NCBI GenBank assembly: GCA_022496805.1
Contig: CM040099.1
Span: 4,342,501 to 4,406,500 of the forward strand
Direction: 5' to 3'
Length of the DNA stretch: 64,000 bases
Source of the DNA: Pohlia nutans
Taxonomy: Eukaryota > Streptophyta > Bryopsida > Bryales > Mniaceae
The notes beneath the pieces are model-generated. The model had not been told where the DNA came from and did not search any database. It worked only from the letters and a program-made list of their open reading frames with translations. How positions within the stretch are numbered: the first letter of the stretch is position 1; every line of letters starts with the position of its first letter. Positions 13,201-24,146 of this stretch are shown here, piece after piece. The position numbers and the translations under genes are program-made.

Positions 13201-16200
13201 TGGTCCCTTTTCTACAAGAATAAACTTAAACTGAAGATATACAATGCTATTGTAGAGACGTCATTAATACTATAGTAGGGATATTCATAGTGGGTCAGAA
13301 AACTCACTTGTTACCCTCCACTTGTTGCCCTAATGAGAAAAAGATGGAAATGGGGAACCCATGAAGGGTCCCAATTTCTTTCTTTTTTTCCTGAAATTTT
13401 AGATTTGTTCACTGGATGGACGCATCAAATGGGCTTCTAGTGGGTGGAAAGACCCACTCTGAGTATCCCTAGTAAAGGAACTAAACCATGGTAACTCAAA
13501 AATATTATGGCATCAATTGAGAACAAGACATGTGGAGATTTTCCAATCACATGTATCTACAACATCTAATATTTCATGCCTAACGTGACAGTAAAGAGTG
13601 TCATTAAAAGGAATGGAGTTGACAAAACTGATCATACTTTTTACCTTGTTACAAAATTCACAGCTGAATTTGCCAACACTTCACTTAGAAACTGATTTAA
13701 ATTCATTGCTGGATGATTGGTTGTGCAGTATGAGAAGGCCTTAGAGCACCACAAACTGGCCGCCGAAGAGAGCGACATTGAGGGAAGGTTTATTTGCTAC
13801 ACCAATCTTGGGTTACTATGTACAACACTCTCCATGTGGGCAAAGGCTGCCAAGAACCACAAGGTACACTAGTAGGAAATGTGTCATATTTCACTTACTA
13901 TAATTGAAAAAGGAATGAAATTGTCCTACGCAGTTGGACTGTCAATGCAGGTGAGTGGTTTTGGTCACAAGATGACAAAAACATTTGCATATTCAACCAC
14001 TGTTTCCTCTTTTGTGGGAATGAAAAGCAACATGTATGCTACTACTGTAGGTGGTAAACCAATTTTACTTTCATCAAATGATAGTCTTATCAACACCAAA
14101 AAGTATGTAGTTCTTGTGTAACTCTCATTGTCCTGATGTGGAATCTTGAATGAACGAATTCTTAAGCCCTTCGTGCACATATAATTGAGTTTGTAAACTC
14201 AACCTTGTGTGTGTGTGGGGGCACAGCTGAGTTGAGGGTTTTACAAGTTGTACTCAATAAAAAAAAGAACAAGTCCTTTAATGTCCTATCTACCAAGACT
14301 ACACTACTTTTTGTTAACAGTGCCACCCACACTAACTATTTACTTGAGGCTATAATTTTTTACACAACATGGATATTTTTATCAAAAAAATAATATATTG
14401 AAACCATACATGTAGGAAGAACTGTATAAACATAATTAGTAAAAATATTAAATCAATTAGTGTAGGTGGGGCTATTAGGAAAAATAAAATAAAAAATGTA
14501 GTAAACATTAATGTTTGCATCTGCAGATGATGATAAAATTGATGTTTTTTTTTGGATGTTTTTTGGGTTTGCAGAAAGCATTGAAGTGTGCCACCGTTTT
14601 GGAGAATCCCAGGGGGCAATGTGCCTCTGTGGGAAACCTAGGGTTCCTTTTGTACAAGCGGAAGAAGTATGATGCTGCCAAAGCTTGCATGATGAGGTGA
14701 AAACCAACTAACCCATCACATAACATTGCATAGCAATCACTAGTAGAAAAGGTGATAGTGCCGAGGAAGTTGCCCAAGCATGCGGTGTCCAATTCCACGC
14801 CCGGTTCCACAAATGCAAAGTGATTTTGCTTGAGCATCTCCCTGAGAAATGCCACCTTTTCCACTACACTAAATAGGTAGATTAGTGTTAGATAATTATA
14901 AGATTTGAAAATATTATAGATTTTTACTCTTGACAAAAAAATTACCAAAGACGTTGATTCCAATACTGTTGAAAGATCCCCATCTTGACCAATATAGAGG
15001 GTAAAAAAATTGGTCAATAGTAAAAACTTACAACATGTTTATGTAAATTAGTGTATCTAACACTAATCTACCTATTTAGTGTAGTGAGAGTTACTCTGTC
15101 CCTCTTTGCTACAAGTCTAAGGCCCGTTTCCATAGACCTACCAGTTCTAGACCTCCAGACTCCAGTTGCGCAAAAGTTGAACTGCACCAGTGGAAGACCT
15201 AGATGGTAACTAGACCTAGTTTTTCTCAACTGTAGTTCAAGTGCACATTTCAATAATATATTTTACTTCAAGGTTTGAAATGTAGCTGGACCTCCAGTTC
15301 CAGGAGTTGCTCCAATAGAAACGGGCTCTCATTGAATGCTTTGTCACAATTAGTGGGCATGCACAAATTTAAAAATCGTATAGAGGGCACATGACATTTA
15401 TAAAGAATGTTGAACAAAGTATCACTAATATTCAAAAGAATAGAGAACTTCATATCACCCATGCATGAAAAGTTTCTATGAGCCTTCTAAACAATAATCA
15501 CAAACAAAACAAAGATGATTCTAAGAATCAAAAAGCTCTTGTTACTGTTGAGCATGCAGAACATTCAGTAGCATGCACTGTCTTTGCATTGGTTTTATAG
15601 TAGATGGTGTGGAATATTCTACACCTAACAATACTTCATCAATAGCTAAGTGGAAGCTGATGAGCAGAGTTCATGAAGGAAAGACACTGCATGCTACTGA
15701 ACGTTATGTGGATGATGTAGAAGACTCCTATAAAATGTTATGCAATTGATAGAATTTTCTTCTACATGCTTCTAGTGTTTATTTAACTTATTTGGGAAAA
15801 GAATCATGTACTAACAGGTAATGTTTCTGAGTGACCTGCTGCAGATACCTTCAAATATGCAGGGTTATATATTTCGTGCCTGGAATAGCAAGGGCACACT
15901 TTTACCTGGGTGATATTGAAGCGCAATTTAAAAGGTATGCTACTATTTTTCTGTCCGAGTTTTTGGTACGCTTTAACTTAACACTTTATGTTGAAGAAAT
16001 CCATCTCAGTACTTGAAAAATGGTCTATCTTTAATTGTAGTATTTTTAATTGTAGTATGTAGTTTTTATGGAACTCTCATTGTCCGCCATGTTTGAAATG
16101 GACAATGCTCACGTTTGAACATTTGAAATATAAAACATAAGACCAAAAAAAGTGCCATAACTAACGAGGTTTGTGCTTTTCGATCTCACGTGTAGGTACA

Positions 16201-16379
16201 AAACGGCGTTAGTTGAATTCGAGGATGCACTAGTGGCAGCTGAAGAGTGCAAAGACACAAATATGCAAACGTTGTGTAAGGTGGAGATTGGAATCTGTAA
16301 AGGTAGCCTGGCTTTGAAGGATTTAGCAGAGAATGTTGAGTCACAAAGCATCTTTGTAGACCCCCAAGAAGACTCATAA
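7281..16379 (+). CDS. TPR-repeat protein, possibly axonemal (TTC29-like)
   Basis: Twelve exons: 7281-7504, 8108-8243, 9405-9702, 9915-9981, 10414-10532, 11110-11226, 11929-12056, 12654-12842, 13729-13863, 14575-14696, 15845-15934, 16196-16379. Phases agree throughout; the product is 602 aa. Residues 1-363 are basic, Pro-rich and have no recognised domain (includes NSPIYQQKWFWEDSDDVED). Residues about 364-590 hold roughly five TPR helix pairs, e.g. AVESYRKYLDICERINDVEG, YEKALEHHKLAAEESDIEG and YKTALVEFEDALVAAEE. The spacing and the ending (KVEIGICKGSLALKD) resemble cilium-associated TTC29, but this is from memory and uncertain. Intron 1 needs either a GC donor at 7505 or an alternative GT donor after 7477; both keep phase. 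MITEs sit in most introns. The start could lie upstream if a 5' exon was missed. Confidence 0.75.
8390..8490. mobile_element. CACTA-type mini-MITE
   Basis: Right end GCACCTTTTCTACTAGTG. The left end is degenerate (aaaaaaaggtgcctgtgcc). The interior 'ggcaacacttgcctagaa' matches the intact copy at 12854-12960. It lies in TPR-gene intron 2. Confidence 0.6.
8556..8786. mobile_element. TTAA-bounded MITE, divergent member
   Basis: 231 bp, TTAACCTCTAAAGGATCAGC to ATTCTTTAAGGGTTAA. The interior differs from families A-C except for the ends. Confidence 0.6.
10069..10190. mobile_element. MITE with TGGTCCCTTTTCTACAAG ends
   Basis: 122 bp with ends ATGGTCCCTTTTCTACAAG and TGTACAAAAGGGACCA. An inner palindrome pairs attgtagaagcatc with gatgcttctacaat. 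A related copy near 13200-13510 has a second MITE inserted in it (agtagggatattcatagtgg...gagtatccctagta). Confidence 0.6.
10536..10806. mobile_element. AGAGCAT-type MITE abutting a splice donor
   Basis: Starts AAGAGCAACCCCACCGG directly after the exon-5 donor (exon ends 10532) and ends CCCCGGTGGAGATGCTCT. The MITE end therefore contributes the intron side of the 5' splice site. Confidence 0.55.
12083..12200. mobile_element. TTAA-type MITE fragment, family D
   Basis: TTAACCCCTAAACGTCTG followed by an interior (ttggaatggatccacacc) that matches, in inverted orientation, the copy at 18227-18519. The right end is absent; another MITE starts at 12222. Confidence 0.55.
12222..12443. mobile_element. 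TA-flanked AGGTAGAGGGCTCC MITE
   Basis: 222 bp, TAAGGTAGAGGGCTCCAATA to TTTGGAGCCCTCTACCTTA, in TPR-gene intron 7. Same family as 34023-34597 and related to 1337-1560. Confidence 0.75.
12854..12960. mobile_element. Intact CACTA-type mini-MITE with CTC duplication
   Basis: 107 bp. Ends CACTAGTAGAAAAGGTG and CACCTTTTCTAATAGTG are flanked on both sides by CTC (12851-12853 and 12961-12963), the 3-bp target duplication typical of the CACTA superfamily. It lies 11 bp after the donor of the exon ending at 12842. Confidence 0.85.
13867..14049. mobile_element. CACTA-type MITE 3 bp after a splice donor
   Basis: Begins CACTAGTAGGAAATGTGTC just after the donor GTA of the exon ending 13863, and ends near TATGCTACTACTG. 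The interior (cacttactataattgaaaa, tttggtcacaagatgac) matches the intact copy at 24674-24856. Confidence 0.6.
14738..14861. mobile_element. CACTA-type MITE, right end lost
   Basis: Left end CACTAGTAGAAAAGGTGATA, right side GCCACCTTTTC. The next element (14862) starts exactly where its terminal bases should be. Confidence 0.55.
14862..15086. mobile_element. CACTA-ended MITE with about 33-bp perfect terminal repeats
   Basis: 225 bp. The left arm starting CACTACACTAAATAGGTAG and the right arm ending CTACCTATTTAGTGTAGTG are exact reverse complements over about 33 bases. It lies in TPR-gene intron 10. Confidence 0.8.
15120..15329. mobile_element. MITE with GGCCCGTTTCCATAG ends
   Basis: About 210 bp. 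AGGCCCGTTTCCATAGACC faces CAATAGAAACGGGCTCT. Inner short repeats include 'tagacct' and 'cctccag'. The superfamily is unclear (hAT-like ends are possible). Confidence 0.55.
15555..15720. repeat. Inverted-repeat element, related to 59600-59740
   Basis: AACATTCAGTAGCATGCACTG faces GCATGCTACTGAACGTT. The middle (agatggtgtgg..attc.acacc.aaca) recurs at about 59635-59680, with a similar left end at 59600. Confidence 0.5.
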
Positions 16380-16448
16380 CAAACTGTACGAGGCAGTTCT
16401 AAGAGATAGAATTACATGGCAACAGCAAAGTTTTGATACCCACTCTAA

Positions 16449-16905
16449 TTACTTACAGGTACTCCAATTATTGCCATTATTGTGAGTCACAAAATTACAC
16501 CAATCCTCACACTAATTTCAGTACATACATCTCAAATGTAAATTATCGTAAGAATTCTCAAATACTCTCAATTATTATGGTTGACACTTTTGTTCTAATG
16601 CCACAATTACTGTGAGAATACTAAATTATTGTGACTCACAGTAATGGCAATAACTAGTGTAGTGATCAATAGTGAATACAAAAGAATACACCAATTATTG
16701 TTGTTACCGTGAGTCACAAACTTAGTGAGAATTTACACCAATCCTCACACTAAATTCACTTCATACATCTCAAATGTACACTATTGTAAGAATTCTCAAA
16801 TACTCTCAATTACTGTGACTCACACTTTTGTTCTAATGCCACAATCACTGTGAGAATACTGAATTATTGTGACTCACAGTAATGGCAATAATGGGTGTAG
16901 TGATC
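16449..16905. repeat. Tandem pair of about 230-250-bp inverted-repeat elements
   Basis: Copy 1 at about 16449-16660 and copy 2 at about 16690-16905 both run from 'caattattg...gtgagtcaca' to 'tgtgactcacagtaatggcaat'. They share long tracts (ttacaccaatcctcacacta, ttctaatgccacaat). A weaker third trace runs to about 17090. This is the 3' flank of the TPR gene; no gene was seen from 16380 to 17787. Confidence 0.65.
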
Positions 16906-17787
16906 AGTAATGAATAAAAAACAGTAGTGATCAGTTGAACTCAAACTACACATTTTCCGTGCAACTACTGTGAGGAAGGATATCAGTCCAATTATACTTT
17001 GGGTTGACATACCTCCAAAATTGAAGATATCTAAAATTCTGTGCCCACAATCTTTAGAATTGTTGGGGTCCACAGTAATTGTACGTTAGCAGTGTGATTT
17101 TCAAACAAGTAGCAACACTAAGGCTAAAAGAAGAGCTTGGACTTGACATCTAAATTATTTTGGGAGAATTGGAATAAGGTTGAATGCTCTAAACCCACCA
17201 GCTCCCCCAACTCTGCATGTTTCTTCATCATGTGTGGAATTTAGTACCACATGAGGGAACCTATATGTTGATATTGAGTCCCGGTGTACTGTCCACTTTT
17301 AAAAATTGTATCAATTTCAATATTGAGGATAAAATTGTGGAAAAGTGTGCATTCCTCATGTAAAATGAAAGAAAAACATTCCACCAAAGATATCATTGCT
17401 AAAAAAAATCAATATGTCCATTGATTCCTTTAGTTGGGTGGTTTAAAGACAATCAGCCTTAGATGAGGGCTAAAATCAGTTTGAACCCTACTAAAAAGGA
17501 AGGTAATCAAAAAACCCTCTTTTGATCCAAACTAAACCTCACGATCCTCCCATTCAATGCAACATTTGATGAATGAGAGAAATTCTTCAAGTTGCTATGA
17601 CGAAACATACTTGGCAAGTTCAAGTGTAAAATCAACAAACCAGAAGAGACTCTCTTAGGAGAAGAGCAATGCCACGACTTGGTGATATTTAAGAAAAAGA
17701 TTCAAGGTGCTCAAAACAACATGCCTGGTAGTTGAGCAGAACGGTGATTGAGCACATGACGTCGACAAATTTATCATGGGGGACAAT

Positions 17788-20139
17788 TCACTTGTTTTTC
17801 GCCAGCCACTCCACGATAGCCTTTTCAGCCGGAGTCATATCATTCTTGTTCCTCACGGAGCCCTGAATACGTGCTAATCAATTAGTTTGTCTGATCCAGC
17901 CCCAGTTTGCATAAATTCTAAAAGCAAATGATATGAGACAAAGGCTCATGGTGCTTTAGAGATCTTAAAATCTAGTCAGAATTCAGCGGTCTAGCAGTCT
18001 CAAAACAAGAGGGAGAAAAAAAAGGTATATACCTCCACAAACTCGAAGTATTCTTTGAAGTTGCGCCTGTAGTAGTCTTCCAGTCGCTGCAAGATTCAAT
18101 TCACACACGTGTCATCAGCTTCCCATCTTTCTATGAGAATACTACTACTCATGTATTCATGACCTTCAAGTAGTGTAAGCATGACTGGGCTAATCTTTGA
18201 ATGGAAATATGATTGTTTACAATCATTTAACCCCTAAACGTCCCATGGGGATAGTAGATACAATGTTGTATAATTGGCACTTGCTATCAACAAGAAGCTC
18301 TAAATTGGAATCTCAATAACTCACTAGAACTGCGTTACTCTAAATTTGTTTTTGAACTCGAACTTCGTTTTTGAACTCAAACCCATTAAACTGCGTTGCT
18401 CTAAATTCCAACTTCGTTTTTGAACTCGAACCCATTAAAGAGATGTGGATCCATTCCAAATACAACCAAAATACACCATATTTTACTTGCCAAAAAGGCA
18501 AGTTCTGACGTTTAGGAGACAATATCATGATCTACACCCTCCCACTTTGAATGATTGCATGAGAAATTCATACATAGTGATGAGAAACCCGACGTGTATA
18601 TATACCGCTATATTGAATTTTTGTCATATAGTTCAGTTGAAAACAAGTTATAAAAGAAAAAATAAATTTGAAATCAAAATTTGGATTAAAAAATGCTTAG
18701 ATTAGGACTTCTCTTCTTCAATTGGCAAAAAAGAAGTTAGTTAAAGTGGAAAAAATTGACAAAATGTACACTCCTGCGTATTCTTACAATGACAGAAAGA
18801 GTATCCTCTACCTTAACACTCACGAAGCTGAAATCATTGGGACATTAACTAAAATCACACACGCAAAGTTGCAGCATGAAAAGAAGAGAAAACTTAGGGG
18901 CAAACAAACCGCAGCATCATAGGCAGCTTTGTTGGCTCGAGAACTCTCCAGAAGCTCTGTTCACAAAATTCAAACTGGTCATGTCAGAATGCCAGTCCCA
19001 AAAACGCCACTACTAATTCATGGCCAACTCAACCAAACCCTAAAAAAAACAGCAGGCTCGAGTCTTCAAGTGATTGTGCATTTAACCCCTAAAGGACCAA
19101 GGATTCATGGTTTAAAAATGACAAATTCAATCGATCATATTGTGAAAAATCAATAATTCAGATGAGACTGAATTTTATATCATTGAAATCAGAGAAGAAC
19201 AATGCAAACGTTGGTCAAAAAACAAACAAATTGAAACTCCACATAAAATCTACTCAAAACTGTAAAAAAAACAAAAACATTAGGCTGAATTCGGGCTTCT
19301 TGGTACTTTAGGGTTTAAGCCATAGCCAGTGAGTTCTTGTTGCAAAGACTAGGTTAACCCTTAAAGGTCTAAAGAGCCCTTTCCGACTAGTATTATACAC
19401 CAATATTCCATTGTATTTGGCATAGTTCTACACCTCCTATGGATTTAAGATCGAAAGTGAAGTTAAAATTCACATCAACATGATTTTAATGAGCTATTGG
19501 GGTCTCAATTTGGAACTTTCTATTTACAAAAAACTGTCAAATATATGCCAACGTATATACTATCCCCATCAGCCTTTAAGGGTTAAACCCTAAGCGTCTA
19601 AAACGCCCAATATGGACATCTGCAACACGGTGGCATTTTCTCATTTTACCTCGGTTTTCTGATAACAATACATCATTTTAAAGCTCTCTGATAACAATAC
19701 ATCATTTTAAAGCTCTTGTTCTATACTACAAGACGAATAGTGGCGATCGTGTCATTTTCACACATACAGATGATTTGCAGCAGGGGGTTCAATTTTCGAA
19801 CGCTACAGAAAATACAGAGTGGATGCTTAGGGGTGAAGGAGGAATGGAAAATTGAGCTAAAAAGAAGAAGAAGGATCATATGTCGGTACTCTGTATAAGA
19901 GGATTGGTGGCCGCTTCTTCAGCAGTTTCGATTGCGCCCTTGGCAGCGTAAGCGACGTCTGCCAAACTCAGGAACGCCGCAGCAGTGGATGCTGCCATCA
20001 TCTCTCGTCTGTCAAGGAAAACTCCACGGCGGGGAATTCGCAGCTGGGAATTATTATTCTCACGGAGTTCTCGTTGTTTTTGTTGTTTTGCGCCGTTCAA
20101 AGGTGAGATGGATGCTGTGAGCTGACGAAGAGAAGCCAT
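17788..20139 (-). CDS. PsaN-like small thylakoid-lumen protein
   Basis: Four exons on the minus strand: 20139-19890, 18956-18910 (47 nt), 18086-18033, 17862-17788. Phases 1,0,0 agree; the product is 141 aa. The N-terminus is a chloroplast transit peptide. It is followed by a twin-arginine lumen signal (DRREMMAASTAAAFLSLADV) ending in an AYA-type cleavage site, so the mature protein is about 70 aa. The mature part contains a LLESSRANKAAYDAARLEDY tract, which recalls the LLxKSKxNKxxNDKKRL motif of photosystem I subunit N, but the Cys-rich PsaN C-terminus is missing; it ends IVEWLAKNK. I recall similar short plant proteins annotated as PsaN-like; the exact role is unknown. Intron 1 (18957-19889) is made largely of TTAA-bounded MITEs. 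Confidence 0.8.
18227..18519. mobile_element. TTAA-type MITE, family D
   Basis: Left end TTAACCCCTAAACGTCCCATG; right end TTCTGACGTTTAGGAG with a decayed terminus. It lies in intron 2 of the PsaN-like gene. It contains internal short repeats of 'aactcgaacccattaa' type. Confidence 0.6.
19082..19318. mobile_element. TTAA-bounded MITE, family A
   Basis: 237 bp, TTAACCCCTAAAGGACCAAGG to GGTACTTTAGGGTTTAA, with the family A interior (catattgtgaaaa, tctactcaaaactg). First of three elements in a row. Confidence 0.75.
19354..19586. mobile_element. TTAA-bounded MITE, family E
   Basis: 233 bp, TTAACCCTTAAAGGTCTAAAG to ATCAGCCTTTAAGGGTTAA. Its right TTAA (19583-19586) is also the left TTAA of the next element. 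Confidence 0.7.
19583..19837. mobile_element. TTAA-type MITE, family C, sharing a TTAA with its neighbour
   Basis: TTAAACCCTAAGCGTCTAAAA to GGATGCTTAGGGGTGAA (right TTAA decayed). It has an internal 26-27-bp tandem duplication (tctgataacaatacatcatt..aaag twice, about 19659-19712). The interior is the inverse of 1879-2110. Confidence 0.65.
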
Positions 20140-20953
20140 CGCTGCTAACGATCGATGCAGCGGCTGGCTACTCAAATTCCAACAGTGGAATGTTGACAGG
20201 AATTGATCCGGAAACGAAATGGGAGTAATGATCTGACGGAAGGGCGAATTCAGGCTTGGAAATGCGTAGTGGAACTGGACTCTTCATGTCCAAGGACGAG
20301 CAATCCTGTTCTACTCGCCGACCTTTGGGCGCCGACCGGAATCTTATCTGTAGAGCGGAGTGCAGGAAATGGACTGAGGCCCACTCTATAATTCGAAGTT
20401 GGCTCAATCAGTCACAATTCATTTGAGTTAACCGAGAAGAAGGCCATCTAACCTCCTTTTTGCTCTGCTTCTAACCTCTTTTTTGAGCTATACTTGGGCT
20501 GAATAGTGTTGTGTCATAGCTTGTCCCCTTGTGGGCCATGGGCTTGGAGCTTTGGTAGAAGGTGTGGGAGTCATTGCGAGGTGTGGAGAATAATGACAGT
20601 GGCTTGCTTTAGATTGTCTCCCAACTCATCATGAACTAGTTTTTGGTCTATTTATATTTCAATATGAGTTCAAGAGGAGTTGAAGAGGAGTTTGCTAAAC
20701 TTTCCTCTTTGAGCTAACTTCTTGGTTAACTCTATTATACCGTAGTTTACTAGTAGGTTAGGCACCTTTCTGTCTAATATTTAATTATTTTTAAAATAGA
20801 TTTAGGTGAAAACAAATATTCTTTGAAATCTATTTTTTCTCCATACAGATAAAATATTTTTTGAAAAATAATTTCCCGAAACTTTAGGCATTTATTTTTA
20901 TAATTATTTTTTGCCAAACCTGCTAGTAAACTACGGTATTCACAATTCCCATA
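20140..20953. promoter_or_regulatory. Upstream region of the PsaN-like gene; otherwise no gene seen
   Basis: Contains the presumed promoter of the minus-strand PsaN-like gene. An imperfect inverted repeat (taccgtagtttactagtagg at 20740-20759, facing cctgctagtaaactacggta at 20919-20938) marks a roughly 200-bp MITE. Confidence 0.45.
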
Positions 20954-21516
20954 TTAACCCCTAGATGTCCTCACCCCTCTCCAAATTTGATAGTTTTGTA
21001 CATATGCATCAAAGAATGCAATTAAGAGGAACATTTTGAACTTGATGTATATTATAAATTTTAGATTCTAACCATATGTTTAGATCTGCAATTTCTATCA
21101 CCAATATTTTTGTATAAAATTTGAAACTTGAAATTCAAAAATATATTGAAACTCAATTACAAATAAGATATTGACAATTTGTAGATGAAATTTGTTGTGA
21201 TGGATTGAAATGTAATACTTTAGGTGTAGTGATTTTTTGAGATTTTTTAGTTGCTTAATTTTATGAGTTTGTTTTTCCAAGAGCACATTTAGAGTAAAAT
21301 CTTTGGAATTTTTGGTAAATCACTCCAACATGAAAAGAAGCATAATCTTTTTACAATTCATCCCCTTTCTAATCGGATCACACATGCATGAAGCTATCTT
21401 GTCATAGAATTTAATTGTGTTTTTTTTTCTTTGCAAAAAGTGTATGACAGACGAGAAAACGTGGATGAAATTTGTACATTGTTCAAAAAATAAACGGTTC
21501 GTCCTTTAGGGGTTAA
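20954..21516. mobile_element. TTAA-bounded element, family B (long)
   Basis: 563 bp, TTAACCCCTAGATGTCCTC to TTCGTCCTTTAGGGGTTAA. The interior (atattataaattttagattct, caccaatatttttgtataaa) is shared with 53802-54378, 34622-35100 and 36245-36728, and in inverse with 57400-57656. Confidence 0.75.
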
Positions 21517-22599
21517 ACTCCCTTGTCAATTTGTTCCATAATAAGCGTCTTGCTTGCTCAAACTACTATTCTTACTAGCTTAAGGTCCACACCATTGTGC
21601 TTAGGGTCCACACCATTCAAAGAGTTAAATCATTCATTTTTCTAGGTACATGAGGAGTAACCTCTGAGCGTGCAAAGATCCAAGTGGGGCCATGTTTGGT
21701 CATTTTTCAATCAAATGTTGATTTTCACCTAGTTCCTAATTTCAAATGAAAACGGTCTCAACTAAGAGAGTATGGGGGCTATTTTTTACTTTCTAGTCCA
21801 ATTTAAAATTCTTCAAAATTTGTTAAAATTGCGATTTTTTACAACATTGCAAAGCTCTAATGTCTAAAATTCCAATATACATTGTATTAAACGTTTTTCT
21901 ATTAAATTTCTTTTTATGTAAGCTCAAAAAACATGCCACCTACACCTTGTTGTTCATCACTATTATTTACATTTTCCCTAAAAATTTCATATTGTTCATT
22001 TTAAGAATTTTGTAATTACTATGATTTTTACAAGAAACTTTGATAAACTCATTGATTAAGTTTGTACAAGCTTGTAATGTGTTTAATTGTTTATCTCAAA
22101 TTTTATGATTGCCATGAAAATATGTCAAGGCAAAATCATGAGATGTATTGTAATTCATCCTCTTTGTTTCAATCCATGCACTTTCAGTTGTTCCACAATG
22201 TAATTAATGAACACTCGGACACCGTCTCACATGAGTAGGTAAGAGATTTGAATAATGGGGTTGAGAGCTTTGGATTTAGAATCAATGGGCACACGTGGTG
22301 TCCGAGCAACATGTGTCTGTATCTGAGGAGGATTTGGTGTCGATTGTCTCTGCAGTTAAAGAATAGTGTGCAACAGCAACAGAGATATTGATCTCACAAC
22401 TAGATAAATGGCTTCCCGATTGTGAAATCATGAACTCAAGACTTCAGGAGTTTTATTCCTGCAATACTGGTTGCAGGATAATTGCGATGACTTGTTTATC
22501 ATACATTTGCAGGTTATTAAAGAGTGGATTGACCAAATAAAAATTGTAAGTGGCAGTGACAAGGACAAGTAGTAAAGGCTAGTCAAAGCTCCTTTGGAT
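21517..22599. other. AT-rich spacer, no gene seen
   Basis: No recognisable coding signal or clear terminal repeats. A short direct repeat (ggtccacaccatt twice) lies at about 21585-21618. Confidence 0.35.
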
Positions 22600-22990
22600 T
22601 AGCATTTGTTAAGCATGCAACAATGTCTACTCAAATTGACCATGCAGTCACATGCTAAGAAGGCTATGGAGTTGCCTCACAACCTGAATCCTGTCACTAA
22701 GTTGTGGCAAATATTAGGATGCAACACGTTGTTGTTGAATAAGCTTTTAGAGTTCATGAACCTTGCTCAAATTGTAGTGACCGCAGTTTAGAGTCTTGTA
22801 AGGACAAGAGAACAATCTCTACCTAGTCTTTCGTGAAGAATAAGGTTAGGAACTGGCTCCAAGATAATTTGGACACGTACTCAGGATGTTTTGGTACTCA
22901 CTTGAATCCTTCACTTACAAAATTGCTTTTGATCATTACAAGCAAACTAAAGAGAGGTATAGTACTCAACAGTGAGTTCCTTTGTAACCC
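22600..22990 (+). pseudogene. Decayed hAT-type transposase C-terminus
   Basis: The frame at 22606-22791 ends LLEFMNLAQIVVTAV. After frame changes and stops, the sequence continues as a KDKRTIS-like tract and FVKNKVRNWLQDNLDTY. That matches the end of the hAT dimerisation region: a hydrophobic helix, then S-x-x-x-ERxFS, then a K-x-K-x-R-N-x-L segment. Both stops and frameshifts are present, so it is a relic. No terminal repeats or 8-bp duplication were identified. Confidence 0.5.
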
Positions 22991-24146
22991 TAAAACCACA
23001 TGTCTATGGGTTTCATGAATTTTGTTCATATTTGTTACCATTGGGTTGGGATGGATGGGAAATTAAAGATACTGCAATGGGCAATCTTGGAGTTCAATTC
23101 CCCGTCTATTGCAATTTTTTGTGTGTTTATGTACACGTTTTTGGCTCTTGATTAATGTTGTTTTTCAAACCTGATGCCATCTCTGGACAATTTCATGGTT
23201 CATGTATATGTGATGATAATCTGTGATGGTTTTGTGTATGTATTGATCGTTTCCATTCCTCATTTGCCGGTGTAGCCAAAATTGACTCAATGAATGCACA
23301 CAAGGTGCCAGAATTGAACACATTTGAGCCCATAATTTACCATTAGAAATGTAGCAAAAAATTCCATCACACGCCATTTTAAATTTAGCAAAAATAAAAT
23401 AAATTGGAAGCCACAAGTTCTTTAGGCTAATCTCTACCCAAAAGCCACAAAACTAGCTTCTATAGTTCAAGCAATGTCAGAATGGCAAGAAATCACAATT
23501 CGCTTCCACCCGCGCCCTCCCCTCCCCTTCTCCTATTTTAAAGATAAAGGCTGGTGGCAAGTCCATCCAATCGCTCTATCACATGTCCTCTAATCCAAAG
23601 CAAGAACTAAAATTAGCTTATTCTTTTTGTAGATATCAGACACAAGTCTTTCATTGGAATCTTCTCTAAAAGCTTGGGGCTGGATGGAAGGTCAACCTGA
23701 TAAGCCCTGATTTAATCCGGCCAAAGTTTGGAGTTCAGGCAAATGAAAACCTTTTCCTCATTTCATCAAACCGGCTTAAAGATTTGGCACCAAAATCATG
23801 CCACATGGGACGCCATGTAGGAAAAATTACTCGTTTCGAACTGGATCTAGTATAAAGCCCTTGTACCAGATTTGAAAGAATCATGCGATCCTATTAGTTG
23901 AAATTTGAAGAGTTTGGGTTGCCCTCAATCCGACCCAAAGTATAAAGTGTGCCTAAGAAGAAGCTAGTATATTCGTAGCTAACACAGATCCGATAAACCC
24001 TATGGTTCTATTGAGAAACCCTAATGTAGACATTACCTGGCGCTTCCCACCGTTAATATACAAATAACCAAGTCTCATCATCATCATATGATGATACTGC
24101 GTTTCCAACTGGTGTTTACGTTCCTGATGTCGGATGATTGAAATTC
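22991..24146. other. Spacer, no gene seen
   Basis: AT-rich; no open frame with a recognisable domain and no clear inverted-repeat element. Confidence 0.35.

Noticed and set aside
16449..16905. CRISPR-like array
   Set aside because: Two long inverted-repeat copies, not many short repeats with unique spacers; the genome is a plant.
18722..19156. Long plus-strand frame with a single TAG (lysine-rich, starts AKKKLVKVEK)
   Set aside because: It overlaps, on the opposite strand, the 47-nt exon of the PsaN-like gene and runs into a TTAA element. No recognised domain; treated as a shadow.
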